Assembly (NCBI GenBank): GCA_036346275.1
Contig: CM070711.1
Location: 49,353,435 to 49,417,434, forward strand
DNA: 64,000 bases
Direction: 5' to 3'
Origin: Otatea glauca
Lineage: Eukaryota > Streptophyta > Magnoliopsida > Poales > Poaceae
Part shown: positions 46,864-57,879 of the stretch, piece by piece
Layout: every line of letters starts with the position of its first letter
Position numbering within the stretch: the first letter of the stretch is position 1
Notes under the pieces: model-generated
Databases searched by the model: none
Seen by the model: only the letters and a program-made list of their open reading frames with translations
Told to the model about the DNA's origin: nothing
Program-made: the position numbers and the translations under genes

Positions 46864-47678
46864 CAGAGGTGGGCGTCGTCTTTGGGCGGCCCGGCCGCGA
46901 CGAGCCCATCGTGCTCGTGCTGAACCGTCTTGGGCGCGACGGCCGTCGTGCCCGCCGTGCCGTGCGTGCGTGCGTGCGGCCGGCTCGCCCAGCGAGTCGA
47001 GCCACGGCCCATTTGCGCCGTCGGATCGCCGTGCCGTGCGTCGCGCCAGGCCCGACCCATTTGCACTATTTCAACGAGAGGAAAGGAGCCAGAGACGCAT
47101 AGAATTGAGGCAGTGAATGCAAATATTATGAGAAAAGAACTAAAATTTATTTATTTATGAACAGTTACATAGAGCGAGGGGATGTGCTCAACACGGGCGA
47201 GAGAGGGGGCAATAGGTGAGAAAGAGAGTGAGCGAGACATACGAGAGAGATTGAGAGAGACCGGTGAGAGAGAGCTGAGAGAGATTGAGAGTGACGAGCG
47301 AGAGAGAGCAGCTTCTTGCACCGTCTCTCAATCTCTCTCAGCTCTCTCTCCTGTTTTGTCCGTCTCTCAGGTGTCGACGATAGGGGTGGCGTTCATGCTA
47401 CTGAATGCATATATAGCGGTCATGCTCTGTGAGTCAGTGACTTTCATGCTAGACTTCTTCCTCATACCTTGGGTCATCGGACCCAATACAGCCCATTCTA
47501 CAGTGTCGTGCCGGGTCGGGCCGCCCATCGTGCCTAATTCTCGAGCCCGGCACTGCCCGTGCTACAGTGTCGTGCCAGCTCGGCACGACCCACTTCATGC
47601 CGGATCGGGCTTCGTGCCGGGCCATAACGTCGTGCCTCGGGCCGGCCCAAAAGAGCCCGGCCCGAGTGCCCACCTCTA
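46864..47678. mobile_element. hAT-type non-autonomous element
   Basis: The 815-bp element has termini CAGAGGTGGGC and, from the other end, TAGAGGTGGGC. A perfect 8-bp duplication TCCAGAAC flanks it (46856-46863, 47679-47686). The 8-bp duplication and the A/T-G-rich short terminal repeats are diagnostic of the hAT superfamily. The interior is rich in CGTGCC words and contains a purine/pyrimidine hairpin at 47264-47350. No transposase is seen. The ORF at 47182-47727 crosses the element end and is rejected as a gene. Confidence 0.88.
47264..47350. repeat. Perfect inverted repeat of GA/CT sequence inside the hAT element
   Basis: A roughly 26-base arm starting GAGAGAGAGCTGAGAGAG (about 47266-47291) is matched by its exact complement (about 47324-47350) around a ~33-base loop. 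It could form a strong hairpin in RNA or DNA. Confidence 0.8.
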
Positions 47679-48940
47679 TCCAGAACACTCACAAAATTTT
47701 CCAAAAATCTCCGGCTCGAAATATTAACTCATTATTTGCACTTGAGCATTATCTTGTCCTGGGCACAAAACCTTATTTGACCATGTAAACCGAATAGACA
47801 TTGTTGCGGTAGCATTCATTGCCTGTCTCAACTCATCGATCACTACCTTCTCTCTGCCGTGACAAGCCTCAAGCCAATTGATTTCAAGCCTGTTCCTGCA
47901 CCATCTTGTCTCGCTGCTCAGGACTCCGATCAGCCGAAGCCTTCGTCTCATCATCCCCCCCATGTCGACGCCGGTTGCCCATACATCACAGCCCCTGTAC
48001 CCTTCTTCTCCTCCACGCCTCGGCCGGTTACCGCCTGTCTAACCGTTTCAACAATCAAAGCAAACAGAGCCATTGCTTCCCTTTTGCTCTGCCGTGGCAA
48101 AATGTTCGCAAGGCCAAGTCACAAGCAATGGCGAAAAGACAGAAGCCATCCCTGGTTACCTCACTGCCCCTCATTACTGCCTTGGCGCCGAAAGTTGCCT
48201 CACCCCCTTGCCGATTTCTGCCGTGACAGCCATACCCTGTCAGCTGCAAGCCCCGTTCTTTGACCAGCCGCCAGACCCGTTCCCGCGCCGTCCGCAAGAT
48301 GGAGTCGCCGCCCTAGCGTCAAATTTTCGTCCCCAGCCATACTCTATCTCCGGCCATTACTACACCATGCCCTGCCACGGCAGTAAGTGGTTAGCATTAG
48401 GGTTTAACTAAAACACGAACTAGTCTAAATCATGATCATCGAAAGTAATGCGGAAATAAATCGTTAGATTAAACTGACCCGGAGAGGATGAAGCCATTAG
48501 GATTCCCAGTAGGTGTTCTTTGCGTCGTTGGAGAGGCACCGTGAACGTCACGGTGGCGGAGATGGTCTTCGGCAGCTTTGGCGCAAGTTCTTTGATCAGA
48601 TAATTTCTGGTAGAGGCAAAACTCAAGATTAGTTCTTGTAACAATGAGTGCCGGCCTCTTCCCCTTTTATTCTTGCGCTAGTTGATGAGACCAAAACCAA
48701 ATCTGTTGGTGCTCTCCTTATCATTGCGCGAACGTGAGTCAAGGGGTAGTTTTAACCCCAAAAATTTCGGCCTTTTAGTTATGCCGAGGATCACAACCAA
48801 CATAAGTGTCCCGTGAGCTGCGCTGCCTCGGTGAGGAAATCTCGCGCACTGCCCGGCCATGTCCTGAAAACTTGCGCAGCCGCCGCAACCCGAACTGACG
48901 ACCGAGGCCTGGCACTCTGCTGCCATCCTACCAAGCCATC

Positions 48941-48948
48941 TATTTAAA
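48941..48948 (+). promoter_or_regulatory. TATA box in the outer LTR
   Basis: TATTTAAA lies in the GC-rich third of the LTR, as in the ~3 kb LTR at 19483. A second TATA-like word, CTATAAATTCC, lies at 49159-49169. Either could be the LTR core promoter; transcription would run away from the PDR gene. Confidence 0.45.
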
Positions 48949-51589
48949 CCACTAGGGTTCTCAACTCTACCATACTTCTTGCGCCTTCCCTACCTGAACT
49001 CCTCACCACTGCCCTCACTGTCTATTAAAACTGCACTCGATCTCATTAACAACTCGTCGAACTACTTCGAACCTATTCTCTGTGGCACCAAGACTTGCGC
49101 GCCGTTTAACCACCGATCGGCTCGTCTCGCCTGTTCTGCCGCCACCACCCAACTCCGGCTATAAATTCCCAAGACCGCAGCTTCCTCTCAGCGAGCTCCA
49201 TCGTCGCCAGCGACGAAGCAGTGAGCACGCCTCTGCGCAAAGTGTCCTCAGGTGAGCTCGCTGACTTGATTCCTTTTGCCTGAGGCTCCCTTATAGCCTC
49301 CTGAACTTGCTTCACACCTTGCATGCAGCCGAAGACCCCCACTGCTCTGCCGTGATCTCCCCTTAGTTCTCCGCTCCGGCCGAGCTGTTGCGTTCTAAGG
49401 GGGGAGTGCAACTAAGCCTCAAAATATCTGGCATGCCCTTTTGACACAAGTGAGACCGTAGCCAACTGGTTTCTCTTGTTCTCTGGACGACAGGTCCTAA
49501 GTTCAAGTCTTAGCTACCACATGTTTTTGGAAGATCCAAATAAGTTTCTAAATTTGTATTAGATCACGAGGAATCAGAATATGCACTACAGTTTAAATTA
49601 ATTAAGTCAAAATTTGTACAAATCTCCTTTTATGTAACCTAAAACAACTATGAAAACTATAGCTCCAAAATTATGAAATAATTATCTCATATCCCTGTGG
49701 TCATGAATGTTCCATATTTGCAAAAACATTTAGGATTGAACTCAGTTTGAATCAAAAAGTGATTATAGAAAGCCTCACTTGCATAGAAAATCAAAATAGT
49801 TAAAACTTGGATTGAATGAACTCAAATTTTGCTAAAACCAATTCCTAGGTCTCAGTGATACCCTAAAACCACTGTCTATGCAAAAACATTTCATATTTAT
49901 TTGAGTTTGAACTAAGTTTGTAACTAACCTAGCACTAAATACCTATATATGATTAATGTATATAGATAAAGCCCATAAATGTGTGCAAAAGTAAAAGGAA
50001 AACTCTTTAGGACCAGATTACTTGACACAATGAAAATAACTATAATAAGTTATCATTTGTACTTGGATTCTTAAAACCAAGATCTGCTTCTATGTAATAT
50101 ATATCTAAAAAATCAAAGTATAAGCAAACAAATATGAATAAAATGTCATAAATTGAATGTTAAATTGAATGTTGGAATCATGTAGAGTTAATCCCAAAAT
50201 ATCCGTACAATTAAGATCATGATAGTCAGCAAAAAGAACTAATCTAAATTAAGTTCATAAAAGCCTGCATTTTTCATGTGCATATAAGCTATCGCGGCTA
50301 AAAGCGAAATGTTGCAAAACCAGTTTTAAAACAATTTAGAATCATACCCTACTAATCCAAGAAAAATGATTGAATAATTATGTAAAGCGCAGTCGCAAAC
50401 CTAAAACAAAATCTGATTCCTTATAACGTAAACCCTAATACCATATAAACTATTTTAACAATGAATAAAACATCTCGTCTAAATACTAGAATTTATAAAA
50501 TCAGCTTAGAAATGCTCTCAAAAGTAAAGACTACCCTATTTCTGAAGAAATAATCTCATTACATCACGCGTTGCATACAAATCCTGTTAAAAATATAACC
50601 TTAAGTGTTATGAACACCAAAAGTCGTAATATGGATAAACGGACTTAATAAATAAGAAACCAGTAATTAGGATATTTGTATCACCAGAATCTTCTTAAAA
50701 ACCATGAATATAAAATCAGTAGCCTAAACCTAACAAACCTAACATATATGAAAAACCTTCTCATGCAAATCGTTTAAGGTCGAATACTATTCATACATAA
50801 CATGTTACAAGATAACTAATATCTTAATTTTAATAATCCAAATAATTTTAGCCTCTTGAATTTGTAAAACAAGAATAGGTAAAGTTGTACACCTTTGCAG
50901 AGTGTAAATCTTTTCAAAAAACCGCACCCACGGTCAAGGGCACTTGGTAAATTCATTACATAGTTAGATATTTTTATTTTCATAAAACTCTAGATTCTAC
51001 CGGGTGTTGGTAGAAAATAGTTCATGGATATGGTCATATCACTTAGGTTCATGAATTTCCTTATTCGTACTTATATACTGTTATTTTAAGTATTAAATTG
51101 CTTTTGTTTAAATTCTATTTGCAATCTACTATTCTGTATTTATATTTCAAATTGGCTTTATGCAAATTAACCTTAGAAGCCTTTCCTTTGAAATAGTCTG
51201 TATATATTATAGGTTTTGCAAAAGTCTTGCTGAGTACGAAAGTACTAACCCTTATTTGTTGTTTTTAGGTGAAGAATCAGATTAGTCCGACGAAACTTAT
51301 TTGACGCAGGATTCGGGGATATTAACGATGAATGTTTCTAGGGTTTATACCTTGTCAGTTGCCTGAGGGTTGGATGGGTACACTACAAGATTTTTGCTTC
51401 TTTTCGCTGCATTTCACTCTGTTTTGCGAGACCTTTATAAATTACCATTATCATATGTAATAAAGAGTATGGATGTGATATCAATTGTTGTAAATGTATG
51501 TGCTAGCCACTGATCATAGAACTAATACTGTATGCACATAGATTCTCATTTTAGCATTTTATACCGAAAATGAGGGTCATTACAATGAG

Positions 51590-52859
51590 GATGTGTCTTT
51601 GACAGGTAAGGTGTCTGGTTTTGGCCTTAGACACCAGTACTTTGAGGGTACTACAGTTGTTCTACAAAAACTTTGAAATTAGATATTTTCTTTTGTACAA
51701 ATGACTGGAGGGCTGCCATTTAATTCACGAGGCCTTGTTTGGAAAGTCTAAAATACCCAAGGTTTCAAATTTTATTTTCGGACCACATCTCGATGTCGGC
51801 CCAGATATGAAATTTCAGTGAGATTTTGGAATTTTGGCCAAAATCCAAAAAAAATGGAGAAAGCAAATTTGAAATCCAGAAAATTTGAGTGTGAGACAAC
51901 TGAGATTTCAGCCAAAATTACCGAATTTCATCAATCTTCAACTGGTCGTGAAATGGTCTCCCGAGGCTAGAAAAATTGGAAAAAATATGAAAAAATCATT
52001 CAAGCATTTATCTACATTTATATCTTTTTGAATGCAAAATAGTAAGTATTCATAAACATGTTGAAACATCCATTACAACATTGAAATGACGACGTGCATT
52101 CCATCCATCACAATTGTTTCCAACATGTGTTATATAACAAAACAAGCGTGCTTAATCAACTTAGACTGTGTATAGCCATGAGCATAGCCAATTCGAAACA
52201 TACAAGAGCATATACACCACATATACGAGCATATGTACTTAATGAAAACAAGGGTAGCTAATAAATGAGAGAAATACCTGTCGAAGCATAGATAACGCCA
52301 TAATGTACTGCTCATTCTAAACCACCTACAAGAGGTATAATTAAAGGAGTATGAATATGTATTGCAAGAAGATGTAAAGCATAATTAAAAGGAGTACAGA
52401 CATGTATTTCAAGAAGAGGCATAATTAAAGGAGTATGAACATGTAAAGCATGGACAACTATGCATTAACATACCTATGAGTAGTAGTACGTGTATGGTGC
52501 AACCTGCACCTCCGCGTCATCAACAATGATCTCGCCATTCTTCCTCTTGTGCGCTTGCTTGTACTCCTCCCAGTTCATGTCCCGCGGCAGCCAGGCGGAC
52601 TTCTAGTGTTCTCGAAGGATTCTATAATTGGTGCAGGTACCTAATAGGCATGTGTCATGCGTACAGATTGGCGTAGGGATCAGTGTAGTCGAACAATGAT
52701 GGCATGCTCGATCCGTCATAACTCTCGAAGTAACTGTACGCACCCTGATCCTCTCCGTAAGGCACCGAGTCGTACCCTAATACAGGTACCTGGCCAAGAC
52801 GCATGCCAAATTGGCGAAATCTCGAAATCTCGGATTTGGACCCTGAGTTTGCATAGACC
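51590..52859. other. AT-rich unclassified repeat region, left part
   Basis: Words such as GAAATTTCAG and CATCTCGATGTCGGCCCAG (about 51788) recur in altered form at about 54940 (CAAATCTCGATGTCCGCCCA), so one long element may span about 51750-54990. No termini with inverted repeats or duplications could be fixed. A short coding relic lies at about 52490-52800 on the minus strand. Confidence 0.45.
52490..52800 (-). pseudogene. Short acidic, Tyr-rich coding relic
   Basis: Read on the minus strand, about 52790-52660 gives VPVLGYDSVPYGEDQGAYSY, continuing Ser/Asp/Tyr-rich to NLYA and a stop. A second stretch at about 52605-52488 gives WLPRDMNWEEYKQAHKRKN and an acidic tail ending PYTYYYS and a stop. 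Composition is unlike the AT-rich surroundings, which suggests a transposon protein tail or a captured exon. I cannot assign a family. Confidence 0.35.
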
Positions 52860-53760
52860 GTGGATGTAAAAATCCGAAAAAATTTGAAATTACTACAGTA
52901 TATTTGGATTTTTATTTTTCAACGAGATTTGGCAAAACCGCGAGATTTCGGAATTTTAAACCGGATTTTGAAGTTTTTGGCGGATCGACGGAATTATATC
53001 AATAAGTTCTCGAAAGTGATCTTCAATGATAATGTTTGAAAAAGTTTATTTTTAGACTTTTTGGCACTTGTGAAACACGTTACGAATTTTAAAAATTGAG
53101 AATGTATTTTCATGCTATGAAAATTTATGGGAGTATCATAAGATATGTAGGATAATACATAAAATTTATGAAAATATTTTAACATTATTTGTTATGTTTT
53201 AAAAATAAAAATCGAAAATAGGATAAAAAGTCGGTTCACGCGGACCACTTGGAAGTAGTCGGCGTGAAACGACCTTGCGCCGGACTACTTCAAGTGGTCG
53301 GCGTGAGCAACTGTTAACGCGGATGGAAAAATCCGGAAAAAATTGAAATTGCTACAGATAAATTTGAATTTTTATTTTTAGTGAGATTTGAATTTTAAGC
53401 AATTTGAATTTTTTGGCGGATCGTAGGAATTATATCAATAAGTTCTCGAGTGATCTTCAATGATAATGTTTGAAAAAGTTTATTTTTAGACTTTTTGGCA
53501 TTTAGTGAAACACTCTCTGAATTTTAAAAAATTGAGAATGCATTTTTATGCTATGAAAAATTTATGGGAGTATCATAAGATATGTAGGATAATACATAAA
53601 ATTTATGAAAATATTTTAACATCATTTGTTATGTTTTAAAAATAAAAATCAGAAATAGGATAAAAGTCGGTTCACGCGGACCACTTGGAAGTAGTCCGCG
53701 TGAACGATTTTTAACGCGGACTACTTCCAAGTGGTCCGCGTGAACGAGGTTTTGCTTGTG
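52860..53760. repeat. Two tandem ~440-470 bp units ending in a palindrome
   Basis: Both units contain ATATCAATAAGTTCTCGA, GATCTTCAATGATAATGTTT, GGGAGTATCATAAGATATGT and GATAATACATAAAATTTATG in the same order, then a block of CGCGGACCACTTGGAAGTAG type (53236 and 53672). Sequence identity between the units is high, so the duplication is younger than the surrounding decay. Confidence 0.88.
53669..53746. repeat. Compound palindrome
   Basis: TTCACGCGGACCACTT is followed by GGAAGTAGTCCGCGTGAA, which nearly pairs with it. After a short ATTTTTA spacer, the complementary sequence CGCGGACTACTTCCAAGTGG and CCGCGTGAACG repeats the dyad. A weaker copy lies at 53230-53325. It could fold as one long stem or two short ones. 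Confidence 0.85.
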
Positions 53761-54148
53761 GGATGGAAAAATCAGGAAAAATTGAAATTGCTAAAACTTA
53801 GGTAAAAACTTAGGTAAAAAACATAACATTTAAAACTTTGTTCTAAATGCAACTTAGGTAAAAAACTTAGGTAAAAATCTTAGGTAAAAACAGAACATTT
53901 AAAACTTTGTTCCAAATGTAAGCATTGAACTTTGTTTGTTATATTATATTTCTAAAAACAAAAAGAAAAAACATAAATGGTAGTGTCCCTTGTAAGAATT
54001 TTATAAATTCACTGGAGTGTGATCATGAATCAAAATTTTTATGGGATATTAAGAACTTCCTTATCACCATTCTGTAAATTTTAAAAAAAATTAAACTTTT
54101 TTTTACTGCTAAATCAAATCTATGTATTGATCATCAGACTTTTATCAG

Positions 54149-54815
54149 GACGTAGCAACTGTCTGAATTTTCAAACATTATTTGAGAATGCTCATCATCT
54201 AAAAATTTTAAGAAAACATTAATGTTATATCAGGACCATTCACAAAAATTTCAAAAGTTTTTAACATGGTTTACATAATTTTTCATGTTTTCAATTTTAC
54301 CGTAAGCATTTTAACAGGCGATAGACCAGTAGTACTGTTAGAATTTTTAAAAATTCATACAGTTTGATCATCATCTGAAAATTTTATGAGAGCATTATAG
54401 ATACATCATAACCATGAAAAAAATTCAAATGTTTTACTATGGTTTGAACCATTTTGCATTCGGTTCAAAATTACCGGTCAGCGTTTTATCTGGACAGTTC
54501 TAATGTTTGAATTTTTAAAATTATACACACTTCATAATAATCTGAAATTTTATGGACACATAATAAATGTGTAATGACTCTTCAAAAAATTTGAGAAGTT
54601 TATAACTTGATTTGTACCATTTTTCGTTCGGATCAAATTTGTCGGTCGGTGTTTAATCAGGACAGTACCACTCTCTGAATTTTTAAAAATTCCTCAGATG
54701 TGATAATCAGATGAAATTTTTATGAGAACATCATCAATGTGTCAGGAACCTCCAAAAACAATTTCAAAATTTTTCGTTAACGTTTGGACCACTTTTCTGC
54801 CAGTGCAAAAACCCG
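54149..54815. repeat. Four degenerate tandem units of ~157-175 bp
   Basis: Units start near 54149, 54306, 54481 and 54650 with GCxTTTTATCxGGACxG-like words. Each continues with a CTGAATTTTTAAAAATTC-like stretch, CATCTGAAAATTTTATGAGA, and an AACCATTTTxCATTC-like end. There is no coding capacity. They belong to the same AT-rich region as the palindromic repeats. Confidence 0.75.
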
Positions 54816-54989
54816 AAATTTGGCAATTTACTTGAAATTTCGCCAATTCGCTAATTTCGCTATTTCTCGGTTTCAAACAAGCGGATTCAAATTTTAAATT
54901 TGAAATTCTGGACGAATTTCTCGAAATTACCAATTTCACAAATCTCGATGTCCGCCCACGACGGTATTTTATCCGAAAACGAAATCCGA

Positions 54990-55985
54990 AACCCTGACCC
55001 AGGCTACTACTAGGGAAGCCCCCAATAGCTCTAAGACTAGCTGCTAGACCATGGGCCCATAGTAGAATCAATTCGGCAGAGAAGGCACTCTCGAGAATTT
55101 CAATAGGGTCGGATGATTCAGCTAGGCTGGATAATTCGAGTGGTCATATGATTCGACTGGGGCCACTGGGCTATATTTTTTACTGTAGGAAAGCATTTAA
55201 GCCAAAGCATCCGACCCATTCAGATTATCTGACCCAAAATCAGATTTTTAAAATATGTGTCTACCAACTAGTTTATGAGGAGTGGATCTATGCATAGACC
55301 CGGGTTCTTGGACAAAGGTTGACAACTCCATTTCAACATTAATCCAAGTTAAGACCTTGAAGAGCATTTTGAAGCTTTGATTGAAGATCTTTAAGTGCTA
55401 GAGAGAGTAGATAGGTCTATTTTATGTATTAGTCCTAGTTGCTTGACCTATTGAGGTTCAAGTGAGTGTTTTGGACTTATTACTCTCGGAGGTTGATGAT
55501 TCCTAAACGGCTTGGAGGTTTTCAGCTCAGTGACCTTCCATGGAGGTGCTTGTAGAAGGCTCCGGGTGCCTTGTGAAGGTTTGGAGTCTACCTATCCGGA
55601 GTAGAGAAGGACTACCACAAGTGGATGGTTTGATTCCTTGCATGATTTCAAGTCAGAGCTAGACTTTTGCGAGAGTGATCCAAGAAGAGTACGGGATATT
55701 GCCAAATCTCCAAGACCTAGGTAAAAAATTGGTTGTGCTCTTTGTCTCTTTTACATTTCCACATTTACTTTGGAGCATTTCAATTCTTAGATTACTAGAA
55801 TTATGTAGGGTTGAAATTAGATTGCTAAACTTAAATAGAAACCCTAGGCACGTGGGTTGAGCTAGTAAAGTTGAAACTTGTAATTAAACCTTTGTTGCCA
55901 AAAGAATTTCAATTCACCACCCCCTCTTCTCTTCAGTATCCAATCCACTTCAATGTCTCAAAAGGATTAAGAGAGTTTTAGTGCT
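54990..55985 (+). mobile_element. LTR 3'-end fragment, plus orientation
   Basis: The segment ends with TTTGTTGCCAAAAGAATTTC and AATTCACCACCCCCTCTTC, then TATCCAATCC: a typical LTR end of a grass retroelement. It is similar, in reverse, to the start of the insert at 14467. The start is undefined. No internal region or second LTR is found here, so it is a truncated or solo remnant. Confidence 0.45.
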
Positions 55986-56393
55986 TTTTCAGAGCATTCC
56001 AGCATGTTTCAATGAGTTACAAAATACAAACTTGATTGAAAATTGAGTTTGAGAGGTTTCAACAAAAGGTTCAAAAATAAACTCCTAAGTTTCAATGAGT
56101 CGACAAAAATTACCAGCAAATTTCATAAGTTTCAGGGAGTCCTTCATTGAAAGTATAAGTTTAAAGCTCTGTAACTTGGTGTTTCATGAGAGGTTCAAGA
56201 TAAGTTTAAGGCAAAACGTAGAAAATTCACACGAGATCCAAAATCTGAAATTTGGTGTTTGATAAAAGTTTCAAGGTAGCTAACGTGAGTTTCAAATAAA
56301 TTCAGGCAGGTTTGACAAAAATGTATCAAAATTCGAATGACTTTCACAAAAAAAATCAAAACATAGGAATACTCAACTGCCTTAGTACGTAAC
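55986..56393. other. Spacer left of the CACTA element, no gene seen
   Basis: A run of GTTTCAAxxxAG-type words (TTTCAATGAGT, GGTTTCAACAAAAG, GTTTCAGGGAGTCC, GTTTCATGAGAGG) gives a vaguely repetitive, non-coding texture. No terminus or reading frame is supported. Confidence 0.4.
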
Positions 56394-57189
56394 CACTACT
56401 ACAGAATGGTACATCACTATCGCTTCATTTGAGTCGGTTCTTAAGTTTTTAGAAAAAATCGATTGTAATAGATGACTTAGGAGAGGGTCTTAATAATAAT
56501 CACAATCGGTTCTCAGGTTAGAAGCGATTGTGATATAGCACTGGGCACATCACAATCGGTTCTAACATTAGAACCGATTGTGATGTGCATTGCTCATCAC
56601 AATTGTTTTTTTATCTCAGAACCGATTGTGATGTGGACATGCACATCGCAATCGGTTCTTTTGTTAGAATCGATTGTGATGTGCCCAGTGCTACATCACA
56701 ATCGCTTCTAACCTGAGAACCGATTGTGATATGCCTCACTAGGTTATTTATACCTTTGGGCTGGACTCTCCTCTATTGTTGTTCTAGAGGCAAAAAAACC
56801 GCCGCCACAAAAAAAAATAGCACATATTCTGGATGGAAGCAATACTTGGGTGAGAAATTTTGAAATCCTTGAGGTTGGGTGTTAAGAGGGTAAAGTTGAA
56901 GCCCTAACTTGAGGAGATTTTCCCTTTTTTCTCTCATTTGTGATTTTCTTCAAAATGTGAGTATTCCTTCAAACCCTTTCAATTTTGCACTAGGTAATTT
57001 TAATATATCGCAAAGAGAGTTTAGGTTGCACTGGAATTGTGTGTGTCCTATCAGATTTTACACCCTTTATTTGTCAAGCACACATCCATTTAATTATCTT
57101 TGTAGTACTCTCGTGTTAATCTGAAATTATTAATTGTTGTTGTCATATGATGAATATTAGAGTTTAGGTTGTGTAACCTACGTCTCCCG

Positions 57190-57480
57190 TTCGAGGGTGC
57201 TTGTTTATAAATATGCTAAAATAGCATATTTATAAGCGAGCACTCTCGAATTGTCCATGTTTTTTTGTATAGTTTGAGGAAATGTAGTTGGAGCAAGTTC
57301 CTAAGCTGTTGTACAACTCTAGAGAAGGTTTTCACAGCATCTCCCTAGTGTTCTCCGGATACACACCCCTCTTGACCTGTTGTCGAGATGTGTATATGGA
57401 GAACAGCGGGGAGATGCTGCCGAAATTTTCTCTAGAGTTGTACAACAGCTTAGGAACTTGCCCGAACCACATTTCCTCGA
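57190..57480 (+). repeat. Two adjacent hairpins in the CACTA leader
   Basis: Hairpin 1 (57190-57250): arms of 29 bases around a 3-base loop; the few mismatches would all be G-U pairs in RNA. Hairpin 2 (57275-57480): arms of about 100 bases, including a 34-base perfect stretch that contains CTAAGCTGTTGTACAACTCT, with a loop near 57375. Both lie between the promoter-like region and the transposase start. They would be transcribed with the transposase and could feed small-RNA production. Confidence 0.9.
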
Positions 57481-57879
57481 ATGGGATTAGGACTAACCTA
57501 ATTAGAGATTAGGAGTCATCTTTGATACGTACTTAGTTGGTGAACATATAGACATTTTTTTAAGATCATTCAATTCATCAACTTTGTTAATAGTTGCACC
57601 CTTATTTTGTTTCATTGAAGTCATAAGATTTGTAAGTTACTACATTAATTAGGTAATTTGATATCATTGTTGAGGTTTTAAATATATGTCTCCTGACTAG
57701 GAAATTGGAAGCTCTTAGCTAGGGAAGAAGGTATCGGGAGTAAAATTATATATCTAGCTTGGAACCCGCCCTCTAATTTATAAATATAATGAAATGATGT
57801 CTTAATATTTGGAATAGCTAGCTAGTTGTTGCTTCAGTTTTTCCTTAATTTATTGTGTGTAGTTTGATTGCAGGACTGT

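Larger units (their letters stand above)
40530..51584 (+). mobile_element. Outer solo LTR (very long LTR family), interrupted by two nested insertions
   Basis: It begins TGTAACATCCCG and ends GGGTCATTACA, flanked by ATGAG on both sides (40525-40529, 51585-51589). The LTR sequence itself occupies 40530-40957 and 46430-51584. The gap is filled by a second copy of the same family (40958-46424), and a hAT element sits at 46864-47678. Net LTR length is about 4.8 kb, long for plants. No gag, pol, primer-binding site or polypurine tract is found inside, so it is a solo LTR about 350 bp upstream of the PDR promoter. Confidence 0.9.

Noticed and set aside
47182..47727. 181-codon ORF
   Set aside because: It crosses the exact right end and target duplication of the hAT element and consists of simple-sequence and GC-skewed text.
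57190..57480. The hairpin as miR820
   Set aside because: The known CACTA-borne miR820 word (from memory) is not visible in either arm; only a generic small-RNA hairpin can be proposed.
57288..57512. 74-codon ORF
   Set aside because: It lies on the hairpin arms; the two halves encode complementary sequence rather than a protein.
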